Origin: Cytidiella melzeri
Lineage: Eukaryota > Basidiomycota > Agaricomycetes > Polyporales > Irpicaceae
Assembly: GCA_022592445.1 (NCBI GenBank)
Contig: JABYQR010000037.1
Span: 1-64,000 of the forward strand
Length of the DNA stretch: 64,000 nucleotides
Reading direction: 5' to 3'
Shown: piece by piece, positions 45,396 through 57,077 of the stretch
Numbering within the stretch: the stretch's first letter is position 1
How the letters are laid out: each line of letters begins with the position of its first letter
Position numbers and translations under genes: made by a program
Notes under the pieces: generated by a model
Told to the model about the DNA's origin: nothing
Seen by the model: only the letters and a program-made list of their open reading frames with translations
Database searches by the model: none

Positions 45396-48300
45396 GTATG
45401 TGTTCAATTTGTGTCTGGTGTGGCACTTGTGGCTGGCTTTCAGAGTAGGCCCTGTAGGATTAGATATCTTGTCGCTTGTTGCTGAAAACAATGGCATACA
45501 GTACCTTCAACAAAAAACAGTTGTTTAGCGCCGTCCTTTGTGGCGTTCGGTGCGTAGCAGAGCCGCCGATTCCCGACTTGGCTATGCACTTGTCGTTATC
45601 CATCGTCTGCTCGGCCGAGTTGTCAGTTTTTTGACAATGCCATTGAGGCCTGGTATCTGTCTCGAAAATACGCATTGCCAAAGGGATTCAAGCTCGGTCA
45701 AAGTCACCCAAGCGGGTTCCGAGGCATATTACAGCTGTCGGACATGAGGCTGTCTGAATCAGCCCCATGACTTCATGACAAAACTTGAGGGCAATGCATT
45801 CGCATACACTTTTGTTGAAACTCGGTTGCGGTGAGCTATGTACTGTAGCTTTACTACTAACCTATGTTAACCACATTGCTTTTGTCAGGTTCTGATCATT
45901 CACCTCGCCAAGGTACGGAGGTATTTGTAGCACTATTGAGCTACTTCCGAGATCAGAGAAAGTGGACTCGGGAGCTGACATATGCTCTTACCTTTCACAA
46001 ATGTATCGCAATTGTTCCACAATTGCTTTGTCGCTGTGATTTCACGGCCGTCTCCCGCAAACCAACACGGAACCAAACATTCTTTGAACCCAAACGCGAC
46101 ATGAAGCTTGAAGGCTCACCTGGCCGATCTCCCAGCATCCACCGTTTGCATTCCAATGGCAACCTGCGTCTCACATGGATCACGGTCGCAGGGAACGGGT
46201 ACCAAATCCGTCAGGTCGCAGATCACGATGTTCGTGTCTCCAAACTTGGGCACAGGCTCCTCCGCCCATCTACAGCTGTGGCATTCGGAGCGTGTCAACC
46301 TAGATGAGATAACCTTTGGTCTGCGATCGCAGGATTGTTTGTGGGTATGTACTACCCCTCGGCTTACGGCACGTACAATTGCGAAGCGTGTTTCCAACCG
46401 TTCAGCCCATTCAATTAGTCGACGGCTGTTCGGTCAGTGTTCACGGGAGTGCCTGCACTGTCTCGGTGAGAGTATACTGCTTTCTCGACTCCCTTCATTG
46501 ATTCTGCTGGGTGTAGGATGGAACGACGATGCGGAATGCATTATTGGGGTGGTGTCCCCTCGTGTTCACGTTCGCCATCGATGAAGGACTCGTGACTATT
46601 TCCCTCAGTACATTGTACAATGTGATCGTCTGTACGCGAGGGATGCGTCCAGGACAAGCGATGTGATACAGTCGTAGGTTTGCGCTGTCACAGCGTGTGC
46701 GTGGGTTCATCCTGCAATTTACTAACAGCGCATTTTGCTCTGCTCACAGGGGAATTGTGGTCGTATCTCACGGAGGAACATGGAAGGTACCCCTGAATCA
46801 TCGAGGCCGTCCACTGTGCTGGACCACTCGCCCTCGTTCTCCTCATTCGCACCTCGGGTTTCAGAATCGTTCTTGCGATATCTCTATCGATTGCATTCCA
46901 GCTCCTCATCTATGAAGGACGGGGTTATCAAGCTTTCATTCATTCATTCATCCCATTGGGGTTCTGCACAATGAAAGAAGCTCGCTATTTTCTCAAGGTG
47001 TGGTGAGCGTTCTGTCCTTCATGCGTACTATCCGATCTCCTAAATCTGACTATTTTATTATCTATTTAGAACTAGCGTGGGTCTCAATAATAGCGACGAA
47101 GCGTTCATGGGAGGAGCAATGCATTTACTACGGCCGTTTCCCCCGCGGCTTCACACCATATCATTTTCCCATCATCTACATGGGCATCATCGGGATCCCA
47201 CGCTTGCGTTTCCAGTTGCCCCCGTTGTGTCAAAATTGACCTTAATATCTATAAAGGGTTACTTGTTTTGAGAAGAGTGTGGTACGTCTCCCGCCACCGT
47301 CCCGCCTCATATCTGTTTTATCATCAATTGAGGTCACGGTACCCCAGCGGTTCCATACCTCTGGTGAATGCGTACGCTGACTGGGATCTGACACTGACAA
47401 GCTGAGAAGGTCGTTCGTCAGCACGCCCACGTCGCCGTGGTTGAAAACATCCCTCAAGCTCTCAAGCCAGCTGCGCATCATGGGATGTGTACTACCAACT
47501 GTCCTACTGGTTGTACCGACTCTCTCAGGATGTTACACGGACGTCGTTTAGCCCGTCGTGTTGGCTACAGAGCTCACGCACTGTGCTCGGAGCTTTGGAA
47601 CTCCGACCGGGGTTGTTTCCTCTTGGAGCACTGTTCTTGTCACGGTGAACGGCCATGGTGATGTTGATGCCGGTAGCTTGGCAGGCAGTTGTCCCCGTCA
47701 AGAGTGAAACGCTGATCGCGGCGGTGAGCGTTGACTCCCACAGACCTGGTCGTACGAGGATGCCAGAACAACGTGATGTGTGTTACCATAGCGGACGTCC
47801 TTAGCGTTGGTAAGTTCAACGGGTGCTGTCAGCGAAAGTCGAGTGTTTATGTGTTTCACAGGTCAGCTTTGGACACTGAGTGTGAGAGTAGCCGATCAAT
47901 CCAGGTGAGCCATTGGACCACGCACATACTCATCACGGGTTCACAGCAGCCGCGACACTTCAAGTTCTCTCGCGACTGACCCAACCTGTGAGCGGCTACT
48001 TAGGTGACAATGTGAGTCGGGACTGCGAAATTGTTGAATGTTGGGTCACAGCTCTGCAACTTGACCTAACCTCAGGGTCAGAACTAGCAATCGTGGAGTC
48101 TACAGTGTGTACCGAACACCCAGGCGGCACAAAGCTCGACGGCAGCATGCTCTCTCGCTAATCCTTCCTTCTTTCTTCTGCATAAATTGCGTGGTGGCGT
48201 GATAACGTCTGCTCAGCTTCGAACACATTACAGACTGTTTTATTCTGAAGCACACTGTCATACTATGTCGGGGCTATAAAAAAGGAAACATCATTCTATG

Positions 48301-48565
48301 ATCAAAGCATGGGCGGGATGAGTGGCAGTAGAGCTTCAAGTTGTTGGCCGCTGTCACTTTTTGCACAACCCAGCGACGGCGGGCGTTAACAGCCATCCTT
48401 GCTTTGAACTGGAACCGCCATCTCGAGGAGAAATGTCTGGAATATAATCCTCTCGTCCGTCACTCTCCTTAGGCATTTTCATCACGCGTTCAGTACCTTA
48501 AACTTGACACACATTCGACCGACCCCGTTTGCAACCCCGACGCTCATTTTTTAATATCGCCAGGA
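45396..48565. other. Intergenic, about 3.2 kb with no gene recognised
   Basis: Several open stretches occur. One on the plus strand at about 46310-46420 reads AIAGLFVGMYYPSAYGTYNC, and another at about 46770-46930 has a hydrophobic run, but neither extends into a gene. It may contain a decayed gene I cannot name. No terminal repeats seen. Confidence 0.35.
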
Positions 48566-48953
48566 ATGACGAAAAGCTGCTTGAAGTGCACCGCAGGAAC
48601 GTCGCATGTCCTCTACAGAGGCTCAGAGACTCCAAGCTCTCCAAACTCCCCAGGAAACGATAGCGTACTATCAGACGCGAGCAGCCAAGAGCATAAGAGG
48701 AAGTCTGTGACGTTCACGGAGGGAGAAGAAGAGGTGTTCTATGTGGACGATTGGGATCGGTCTCCAGCACAGGTGGTAGAACGATTGACGTACAAGTGCG
48801 TGGTTCTTTAGCTGCATTCTGGACGCCTCGTTTCTGACTCGTATGCCCTGCGTACACAGAGATGTTTATGAGCTCAAGGAGCTACGCATCACTCTACCAC
48901 GAATCAACCTCGCTGGAAAGTGCGCGAAACAAAACGCAAAGTGCGCGATATGA
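48566..48953 (+). CDS. Small KTVSF-domain protein, short paralogue
   Basis: Two exons, 48566-48795 and 48860-48953, in phase 2 encode 107 residues. The order of motifs is the same as in the first 100 residues of the gene at 37.0-34.8 kb: SCLK at 4-7, KSVTF at 46-50, DDWDRSPAQVVERLTYK at 61-77, and DVYELKELRITLPRI after the splice. The intron splits the same Tyr-Lys/Gln junction in both genes. It lacks the 450-residue disordered tail and so contains only the conserved part. KSVTF again fits an RVxF PP1-docking motif. Function unknown. The shared splice site and motif order make a chance frame unlikely. Confidence 0.75.
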
Positions 48954-50514
48954 CCCGCTCGTCGCCGCATACGCACATCCCCATTCTCCCAACCCCCCTC
49001 TGTAATCTCACTTTGCATCACACCATTTTGCGCACACCACTCTGCGGACTTTGGCATTTGGACTTTGAAGTAGACGCTCGGACTTCTTTGGCATACACCT
49101 GGACGTTTTTTGGACTTTTTGTTACACTACCTGCTTTCTCAACGTTGCTGGACACGCATTTGCACGCCGTGGACACTAATAGCTTTTCTCCTTAGTACCT
49201 CCATTCGCATTATTCGATACTTGCCTCTCCCACGAAATTAAGCAATGCTATGGATGACCCAGAAGTGAACTGGGGACAGGAAGTCAACTGTATATCTGCT
49301 TAGAAGGGTACTTCCACTTTCTCAACTGCCTCCCAAAATCAGGCATATGTATTTGAACATGAGTTGCTAATGCTGCGATGCAGCTAGACCCAATACCGCG
49401 GGATGTATTGTTCTTTCACTTTGATGCAATACAACGATGGCCTTAGCCTGTGATACACCACTCTGTTTGCGCAATGCGAATGTTTCTACTTTGGTCTCTG
49501 CACAGAGGTAGGTACATTGAAGCTATCAGTACTAAAGCAGTTTCAACTTCTTGAGCATTAGCAAGTTGTCATTTACACCTCTCTTACAAGTCCTTGGCAT
49601 AGTCCAATGATTTCTCTCATAACTACCTGTAGGTTTTTTGCTCTGACATTTGGATGTGGAATAATGAGCCTGCAAATTGAGACGTGACACTGTCTGGCCA
49701 GCTGCGAGTGTCAGTGAAACTGGATAAGCCATAGGTGTCAAGACACACAGAAGCTGCTATACAGTCAAACTGTTTACCATCTGTAATGCCATGAAGTTGC
49801 ATGAGATATAGCCAACTGGTAATACCTGTGGGCTGAAGGAACAGTGACAGGGCCAGACCAATACTGTGATGGAAGAACAGGAGACTGTAAGCAAAAAAAT
49901 ATTGTACATGTTGGCAAGAGCAAATGGAAAGGGAACAAGGGTCAAAGGGCTGGATAAACAGCAAACAACACAACAAATGTCAAATAAAGCACACAATACA
50001 TCCATGTACGTGACATTGGAAAATCTGGCAGGGGCCTCTATACAAAACAAGAAAACACAGACCCTGAGACCCTTCCCACTAGCGTGGTATTGGATATAAT
50101 AGGGTTGTTCAGGGCTGATGCAGTGATGCAGCTCGCAGCTCACAGCACCAGCTTCACAATTGGTCTGATGAGTGCTCAATGTATTTGGTGGGCACGCAGA
50201 TGTAACACTACAACTTGTAGAAGCTGTAATCAATGTCTTTTGCTTGCACTTTGTTACTAACGGTCTTCACACCCTATTATTTTTCTTTACTTCTTTGATT
50301 ATCCTGATAACTAGTTATCCTTTTTACCCTTGCCTTGACAATCCAACTTGTCCTTCCCCCATCATTCCCTGATCCACATCGCCTCCGTTCAACACGGACT
50401 ATTATGTCATTGATTGTCTCCTTGTGTCCATTCAAACTTCAGACCGCACGCCGATTGGTTACCATTGTTCAACCCTTGGCCTTTCCATACCTCGGTCCTC
50501 CGTTACCACTCCAT
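48954..50514. other. AT-richer region, probable old transposon sequence
   Basis: Composition changes from the gene-rich DNA on the left; frames are short and unrecognised. It probably belongs to the retroelement nest that follows, but no LTR ends were identified. Confidence 0.35.
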
Positions 50515-50593
50515 TGGGTCCAACCCCATCTATCCCCTGTTCCGGGTCCAACCCCTTCTATCCCCTGTTTTGGGTTCAACCCCTTCTCTATTG
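50515..50593 (+). repeat. Short tandem repeat, three imperfect units
   Basis: Units of about 27 bp beginning GGGTCCAACCCC or GGGTTCAACCCC occur three times, with CTATCCCCTGTT between them. It lies just upstream of the gag remnant, possibly within its LTR. Confidence 0.6.
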
Positions 50594-50952
50594 ATCTTTG
50601 CCTCATGTTTCACTTTTCTGTTGTCCGTTGTTTCCGCACGTTGACGGTCTTTTCTCCCATTGGCTTTCCAAGGCAGTGGCTGTTCTTCTTGTATTGTTCT
50701 TCCTTTCTATTCCTCCGATTCACTACCACTACTTCTGACTGGTCCAAAAGTAGCTAGGTCAATATGTATAAATAGCCGCTAGACATGGGGCTAGAACCTC
50801 AGTCTATCCACTTTGTATCAATATTCCTTCTATCGAACCATCATCTGTCTGCCACTGTGCTTGACAGCAACCGCACGTCCTAGACCATCATTCAACCTCG
50901 TGTGTAGCTACACCAAGGGGTTCTGACTTGACAACTTGTCCTTTGACGATAG
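50594..50952. promoter_or_regulatory. Possible LTR/leader of the gag remnant
   Basis: TATAAATAG at about 50767 precedes the gag frame by some 190 bp and may be the element's promoter. No second copy of this stretch was found in the window to prove an LTR. Confidence 0.3.
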
Positions 50953-51717
50953 TTGGTCTTAACACACTTCCTTGACTTTCTTTGTGCCGTGAATGGCCTG
51001 TTGAGAAGCCGGTCTCTCAAAGGAAAGACATTGTCGGAAGCAAGGCTCTTCCGTCATGCCTTCATAGTCTGGGCCCAGAACCAGGGCAAGGCTTTCTTCC
51101 AGCAGGACGCCCAAGGCCAAGTCCAGCTGGACAACAACCACATGAGGATCTTTGACCCTCACAAACTACTCACCAGTGCTCTGTTGTTCATGCAGGAAGA
51201 CACCGCCGACTGAGCTTGTCCTCATATTGAGGAGCTAGCCAGCAGCAAGCCAGCATTGGGAAACAGCTGGGACACATTCATTGAGGCCTTCGGAGTCAAA
51301 TTCAAGCCTATTGACACAGTCATGGAGGCTAAGACAAAGGTTGCCAGCATGAAGCCAGGCAACAAGACGTTTGCTGCCCACATCTCTGAGTTTGAGACTT
51401 GGGCCCCTTGCACCGGCTGGAGCCAACAGGATCTTTTATATTGACTCAAGCCCAGCTTGAGCACTGAGTACTTGCAACGTGTCTTGTACTTCCAAACCTG
51501 CACCACCACATATGATGCACTCAAGGACCAGTGCAAGGCAGTCAACACTCAGCTTGCTGGCCTGTGCAACAGCACAGGCAAGGTCATGGTCAATAGCTCA
51601 TCAGGACACGGCAAGTCCCACCAGCAGGTGTTCCACAATTCTGACACGGAGATGGGGCTCAATGTGACAAACAGGGACACAAAGTGGACAACAACAACGA
51701 GGTGGTGGCAGGCATGA
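50953..51717 (+). pseudogene. Ty3/gypsy gag remnant
   Basis: The retrotransposon gag domain is recognisable: FIEAFGVKFKPIDTVMEAKT, MKPGNKTFAAHISEFE and STEYLQRVLYFQTCTTTYDA. In-frame stops occur at 51211-51213 and at about 51442. The frame is otherwise intact. No protease or reverse transcriptase follows on this strand; instead the sequence runs into an inverted repeat with LTR features. The intact protein would form the cytoplasmic particle of the retroelement. Confidence 0.75.
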
Positions 51718-52837
51718 AGCACAATGCGTTCACCAGCTATTAAACTTATTCAGAGATCCAGCCCAGTAAACACCAAGTTACTATTGATACTACTTGCTAT
51801 GTAGTACAAGAGGGGGCTGCTTACCTAGCCCAGTAAAGACCAAGAGGTTGATATGGGGGGCTAGGAGTGTACATGCAGCTGCTTATATAGCCTTCAGAGC
51901 TTGTGCACAGACCAGGTGTAACAGTAAGGTTACTACTCACCAGGTAAGTTGATAAACTTGGGGAGATAGTGTGAGATAGAGAGTAAGAGTGGTGGTGAGC
52001 AAAGTACTGGTGAGTACTGAGTAGTCCTGGCTCAACAGTGTGGATAAGACTGAGGGGATATGCCCTCAGGAGTGCCTCTATATATACATGAAGGGGAGGA
52101 CCCCAGGTACTACCCTAAGACCCCTAATACCTACATGAGTAAGCAAAGTAATCTACCTTAAGCATGCCCTATGCCCTAGTGGTGCCACTTCAATGATCAA
52201 CCAATAGCAATTGTCCCCATGACCTGACCCCATGACCTAGTCCCAAGGCTAGACTTGTTCTAGCTTGTTCTAAGACAAGGCTAGACTTTTCCAGAAGGTT
52301 CTCAGAACTATGACATCATCTACTAGGATGTTTTACACTATGACATCATAGCTCCAGCATGTTCCACAAGGTTCCAGAGAGTTCCATCATGTGATACACA
52401 GATAAGGAAAGGAGCGCATCAGTGCATCAGAGACAGAGGGCACATCAGCGCATCAATTGATAGGCACTGAAATAAGCACTGGAATAAGTGTCAGATAAGT
52501 GCCTAAATAGATGCAGGATAAGCGCTTAGATATTCTGTTGCCTGGTAAGGCAAGTCTTTTAGAAACATTGAAGCTGTGACACCAGGCTTGGCATGAAGTT
52601 GTGTGGAAAGCAAGAACAAAAGAACTACCTGAAGGAGAACAATAGCTATTGTCTGGACTCTGCCAATACCTCTACTCGTGAGAGAATCTATCTAAAAGGA
52701 GACCAGTTATTGTATCCTGTTCCCACACCTGTGAGAACACACTTTCATAGAGAGAACAATAGTGAAAGAACAATAGGAGTCCATGTGAGTGATGTCTATG
52801 ACATCAAACCCTAGCTATAGACTGAGCCATGTGGTTG
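51642..52837 (-). repeat. Inverted repeat arm 1 (LTR-like, interrupted)
   Basis: This stretch, minus the 665-bp insert inside it, is the inverted copy of 54657-55118. Shared pieces include the junction GTGACAAACAGGGACACAAA, the CTCTTGGTCTTTACTGG segment, TAACTGGTCTCCTTT and CATCAAACCCTAGCTAT. Read on the minus strand it continues from an LTR start at 53042 and contains a TATA-like CTATATAAGC. Confidence 0.7.
51917..52581 (+). mobile_element. 665-bp solo LTR with 5-bp target duplication
   Basis: The segment starts TGTAACAG and ends CTGTGACA, so it has TG..CA ends with short inverted termini. It is flanked by CCAGG on both sides (51912-51916 and 52582-52586). The homologous arm at 54.9 kb lacks it. 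A TATATATA at about 52080 suits an LTR promoter. The family and internal region of the parent element are not present in the window. Confidence 0.85.
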
Positions 52838-53042
52838 TAGCCATGTGTTCTTACATAAGGTGAGTCACGTGCCAGTGTGACATAGCAGCAAGTAACATGA
52901 CCATGTAGAGTGTTTAAGCCACGTGACACGGGTGCTTAATAGACGTGCAGGGGGTTTTGCAGAGAGGATTGCAGCCAGGTTTCAAAGGTGAAAACAAGAG
53001 GTAAAATGCAAAAAATAAGGGCTAGTTGGGCCATCCACGACA
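52838..53042 (-). repeat. Start of the chromovirus 3' LTR
   Basis: On the minus strand a polypurine tract (AGGAGGGGGGTAA) is followed at 53042 by TGTCGTGGATGG, the expected LTR start. The LTR continues leftward into repeat arm 1. Its exact end was not found. Confidence 0.65.
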
Positions 53043-54655
53043 TTACCCCCCTCCTAAAATCAAGCGTCCTCACAAAGCATCACCTTGCTGTGGTAATAGA
53101 GGTCTTCTACCTGTCTACAGGGATTCAGCAGAATTGCCCCAATTGTCTAGTCAGAAGGATGCTAGGAAGTTTCTCCCCTTCTGGTGTTGTTGACTCAATG
53201 TTACCCGTCAGTGTGATGTTCTTAGAATACCCAGACCAATGTGTTTGCCTTCATCCCAGCTAAGATTGTATGTAGATGAATACATTGTGTGAGGTAAAGC
53301 AGGGTTGGTATGGGTATTGAATTCCCAAAAGTGCAAGCAGAGGTCCGCAAAGAGTGAAGCTTTGATGACCCGGGGCACTCCAAGGTTTAGGTAGAAGTTG
53401 CCAATCGCTTCTTGCCTATTTTGAAGGTTTTGACAGGTTCCCAGCTGTTGTGTCTGTCTGAATACCCTTCCCATTTGACAAGGAATCACAATTTTTTCCA
53501 TCGTCCGTGTAGTCTGCTGTCTAGCACCTTTTCAATGACATACTGTTCTTCTCCTTCTATAACAATAGGATCAGGAGGTGGAGGTACATGTTGTTGTGCC
53601 AGGAATCAAGATGGTTGATGTGAAAGACAGGGTGGAGTCGGAGATAGCTAGGCAGATCGAGCTTGTAGTCAAGATTGCCAATGCATTCAATGACCAGCTG
53701 TCAAGGACCAAGTTTAGGGGTAGCCTGGTGGATTTAGACGTTCCTAGCATTCAGCCAAACCATGTTGCCTACTTGGAAGATGCGTGGAGATCATTCTCAG
53801 ATTTGTAGTGTTGCTTCATGTTTTCCTTGCTTAGACAAAGAGCTGCCTCTGTCTCTTTCCGTACTCGAGCCATGTTGTCAAGGTGCACATCAAGCGATGA
53901 AATATTGCCTTGCTTGATAACCGGTACAGTGAAGCTGGGGGATATCCATAGATGATCTCAAATGGTGTTTTTAAGTTACCCACATGTACTCGCGAGTTGA
54001 GTGCAAACTCAGCCACCGGCAGATGATTGACCCAGTCCTCTTGTTGTTGCTGACAGAATAGACGTAAATACTGTTTTATATCTTGCTGTTTGCGTTCAAC
54101 TTTGCCATTTCCTGGCAGATGATAGGCAGTTGTAAAACCAGTCTGTATGCCTAAGTAGGTGGTGATAGAGCACACCCATGAAGCGCGCTGCAAACTGGGG
54201 TTCTTGGTCAGAGAACACCTTCTTGGGAATGCTGTGAAGTCAGAATACTTCTTTGTAGTGTAGATGACCCATCCCCTCAGTGTTAACCTTGGTGGTAGTA
54301 GGGATGATGTGCGTTTGATTGGAGTAGTGGTCAACATAGGCCGCAATCAAATTGAATCCGTTAGAGGGTGGCAGCTGAGTGATGATATCTACACCAATGT
54401 GTTCCCAGGGTCTGGTCAGAGTTTCCTGAGGCTGTAGTACGGCTCTAGGGCGTGGAACTGACTTGTCACATTGACAGCCATCACAGCCTAGTACGTAAGT
54501 CTCTACAAAGGCATTCATCTTTGGCCACCAGTAGTGTCGTGAGACTAGCTCTATGGTGCCGTGTTATCCCGGATGACTGGCAGTTGTGGCAAGATTTGAT
54601 GGTTTCATAACAGAGCTCTTGTCGTTAGGGAGGGAGAGTTTTCCCTTGTAACCAC
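53043..54655 (-). pseudogene. Ty3/gypsy chromovirus pol remnant (integrase and chromodomain)
   Basis: Minus-strand segments in order are the integrase zinc-binding part (HGTIELVSRHYWWPKMNAF, then CDGCQC), the core (PWEHIGVDIITQLPPSNGFN, YHLPGNGKVERKQQDIKQYL, WVNHLPVAEFALNS), a GPY-like region (FQVGNMVWLNARNV, then DYKLDLPS) and a chromodomain (EEQYVIEKVLDSRLHGRW then FLVKWEGYSDRHNSWEPVKT). Frameshifts and stops occur throughout, for example a stop inside the chromodomain and two in the GPY region. Reverse transcriptase and RNase H are missing upstream, where repeat arm 2 begins. Intact chromoviruses use the chromodomain to target insertion. Confidence 0.85.
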
Positions 54656-54656
54656 G

Positions 54657-55118
54657 TGGCTCAGCCCATAGCTAGGGTTTGATGTCATAGATATTGTTCA
54701 CATGAACTCCTATTGTTCTTTCACTATTGTTCTTTTTATGGAAAAGTGTTCTCACAGGTGTGGGAACAGAATACAATAACTGGTCTCCTTTCAGATAGGT
54801 TCTCTCATGAGTAGAGGTCTTGGCAGAGTCCAGACAATAGCTATTGTTCTCCTTCAGGTAGTTCTATTGGTCTTGCTTCACAGGGCTTCTTGCAAAGCCT
54901 GCCCTTAAAATGGTCTGTGCGCAGGTCCCTGAAGTCTATTTAAGATGCTGCATGTACGGTCCTAGTCCCCCATCTCAACCTCTTGGTCTTTACTGGAATA
55001 GCAACTTGAACAAAGTCTGATAGCTGGTGACGGCATTGTGCTTCACGCCTGCCACCACCTCCTTGTTGTTTTCCACTTTGTGTCCCTGTTTGTCACATCA
55101 AGCCCTGTCTCTGTGTCA
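54657..55118 (+). repeat. Inverted repeat arm 2
   Basis: Inverted copy of 51642-52837 without the solo LTR. It adjoins the integrase remnant on its left and the copia fragment on its right. Differences are scattered, so the duplication is not recent. Confidence 0.7.
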
Positions 55119-55129
55119 CCTGATATTTC

Positions 55130-57077
55130 TCACCTTTGTGTATTGGGATATTGCACATATGTTTCTATACAAAAGGAACTTTGTCAGGACAAGCTGTCTG
55201 ACAAGGCAGCTCCTATGATGTTTGCTGGATATGAACCTGATCTTCAGGGTTACCAGTTTTGGGATAAACAACAAATAGTCTTAGTGACCAACATAAAATT
55301 TGACAAGAATACTTTCCCATTTTGTACTGATCTCAATACTTATCTTTTCAAACAACCCCAATTCAACAACAATTCACAATCTCTACATGATATCAATATA
55401 CCTTTTGTTGATGAGGACAATGATGCTGGTCACAATGAGCTTGATGATAGAGATGATATTTATCCAAGACAACAAGAACTGCAGAATCCTCCTCAGCAGC
55501 CTGTACTTCAGCCAAGAGCACCCAGTTGTAATACCTGGGGCACACCAGTCAGTGGACCGCAGCAAGCACTGCCTCAGCCTTCATGTTCAAACACACGTCA
55601 ACCAGTACAGCAGCCACCACCGTCTTGACTGAAGAGATCACTGCTGAAAAGAATCCTTCGCTTGGCTTCAATCCAGTCAACAAAGTGAAGCATAATGGAC
55701 AGGCGGTTACACACAAGAAGGGCATTGAAGAGGGACAAAAAGAGCAAATGCATAAATGGAGAGAATCAACAAAGCCATCAGTACCTGGACCAATAAGACG
55801 TACAGCGTCTCATCCAGTACCTGGTGCTTCTAGATTTCCTTTGACACCGGAGGAATTGAACATTGATCTTCCATCTGATCTGCCAAGTCAATTGGAGGAT
55901 CAATCTGAATCTCCAGAACATATATTGTCATCATATGTCATGGTGTTCACAATGAACAAATTTCCTTTGACTTGGAAACAAGCGATGAAAAGTGACAATA
56001 GAGAGTTATGGTATGCTGCTGCACAAGATGAAATTGCCTCTCAGATGAAGAATGGCACTTGAAAGCTTGTTAAACAGCCAGACCCTCGTGAGAAATAGTC
56101 AAATGCAAATGGGTCTTTGCAGTCAAATCTGATGGTTGTTACAAAGCACATCTTGTAGCAAAAGGCTTCACACAAGTTTAAGGAATTTATTATCCAAAAA
56201 CCTTCTCACCAGTTGCACATTTTGAGTCCATATGCACGCTACTGGCTATAGCTGCACTCTAGAATTGGGAAATTGAGGCACTGGATCTAAAAACAGCATT
56301 CCTGTACAGCGAACTGGATGAGGAAATCTATATGGAACAACCAGAAGTTTTTATAGAGTAAAAAAAAAGAGAACCATGTTTGTTTGCTTAAGAAAGCCAT
56401 TTATGGACTTAAACAAGCTTCACGAACTTGGAATATCAAAATACACAATACGCTTGTAGCTTTAGGCTTTGAACGTATTGAGTCCGATGCTGGTGTATAC
56501 ATATATCACCAACAAGGGGGGAATTTGATGCTTATCCTCTATGTTGATGACATATCTCCTATTGGCAATGATAAAGCTGGGATCAAAGCACTCAAAACAA
56601 ATCTCATGAAATAATATGAGATGTGAGACTTAGGAGAAGCAAAGCTAATCCTAGGCATGCAAGTGCATCGAAATTGTAAAGAGCATACACTTTACCTTTT
56701 TCAAGGGTTGTACATTGAAGATGCCCTTGAACGTTTTCACATGACCAATGCTAATCCTGCCTGTACACCTTTACCATCTGGACTAAAACTTTGTAAAGCA
56801 GATTCCAACTATATAGGGAACATGAGCTTAGGAGTTTGTATCAAGCTTTGATTGGTACACTTATACATGTTATGGTCAGCACTTGTCCCAACATTTCATA
56901 AGCTGTCATACGTCTTTCCCAGTATATGTTGAATCCCACTCAGATCCATATAGACGCTGTGAAGTACATACTCTGTTATTTACTTGGTACTCAGTCATAC
57001 GCTATCAAGTATGATGGACACAGCCAATCCGGACTAGTTGGGTACTCTAATGCAGACTGGGCTGAGAACAAAGACGA
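55130..57077 (+). pseudogene. Ty1/copia pol remnant, 5' piece (integrase end and reverse transcriptase)
   Basis: It starts in the integrase C-terminus (SDKAAPMMFAGYEPDLQGYQ). A Gln/Pro-rich linker follows, then reverse transcriptase: KQAMKSDNRELWYAAAQDEI, TFSPVAHFESI, ALDLKTAFLYSELDEEIYM, KKAIYGLKQASRTWN and the YVDD active site (LILYVDDI). Stops at about 56060 and 56095 and several later ones break the frame. The element is interrupted at 57077 in the RNase H region and resumes at 58888. gag, protease and most of integrase are missing. Confidence 0.85.

Noticed and set aside
46108..46920. Possible membrane-protein gene in the 45-48 kb gap
   Set aside because: Hydrophobic runs occur in different frames with stops between them and no consistent splice sites or family match.
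51640..51717. Zinc knuckle at the end of the gag remnant
   Set aside because: Only a weak C-x-K-x-GHK-like string is seen, in a different frame from gag; the full CCHC pattern is missing.
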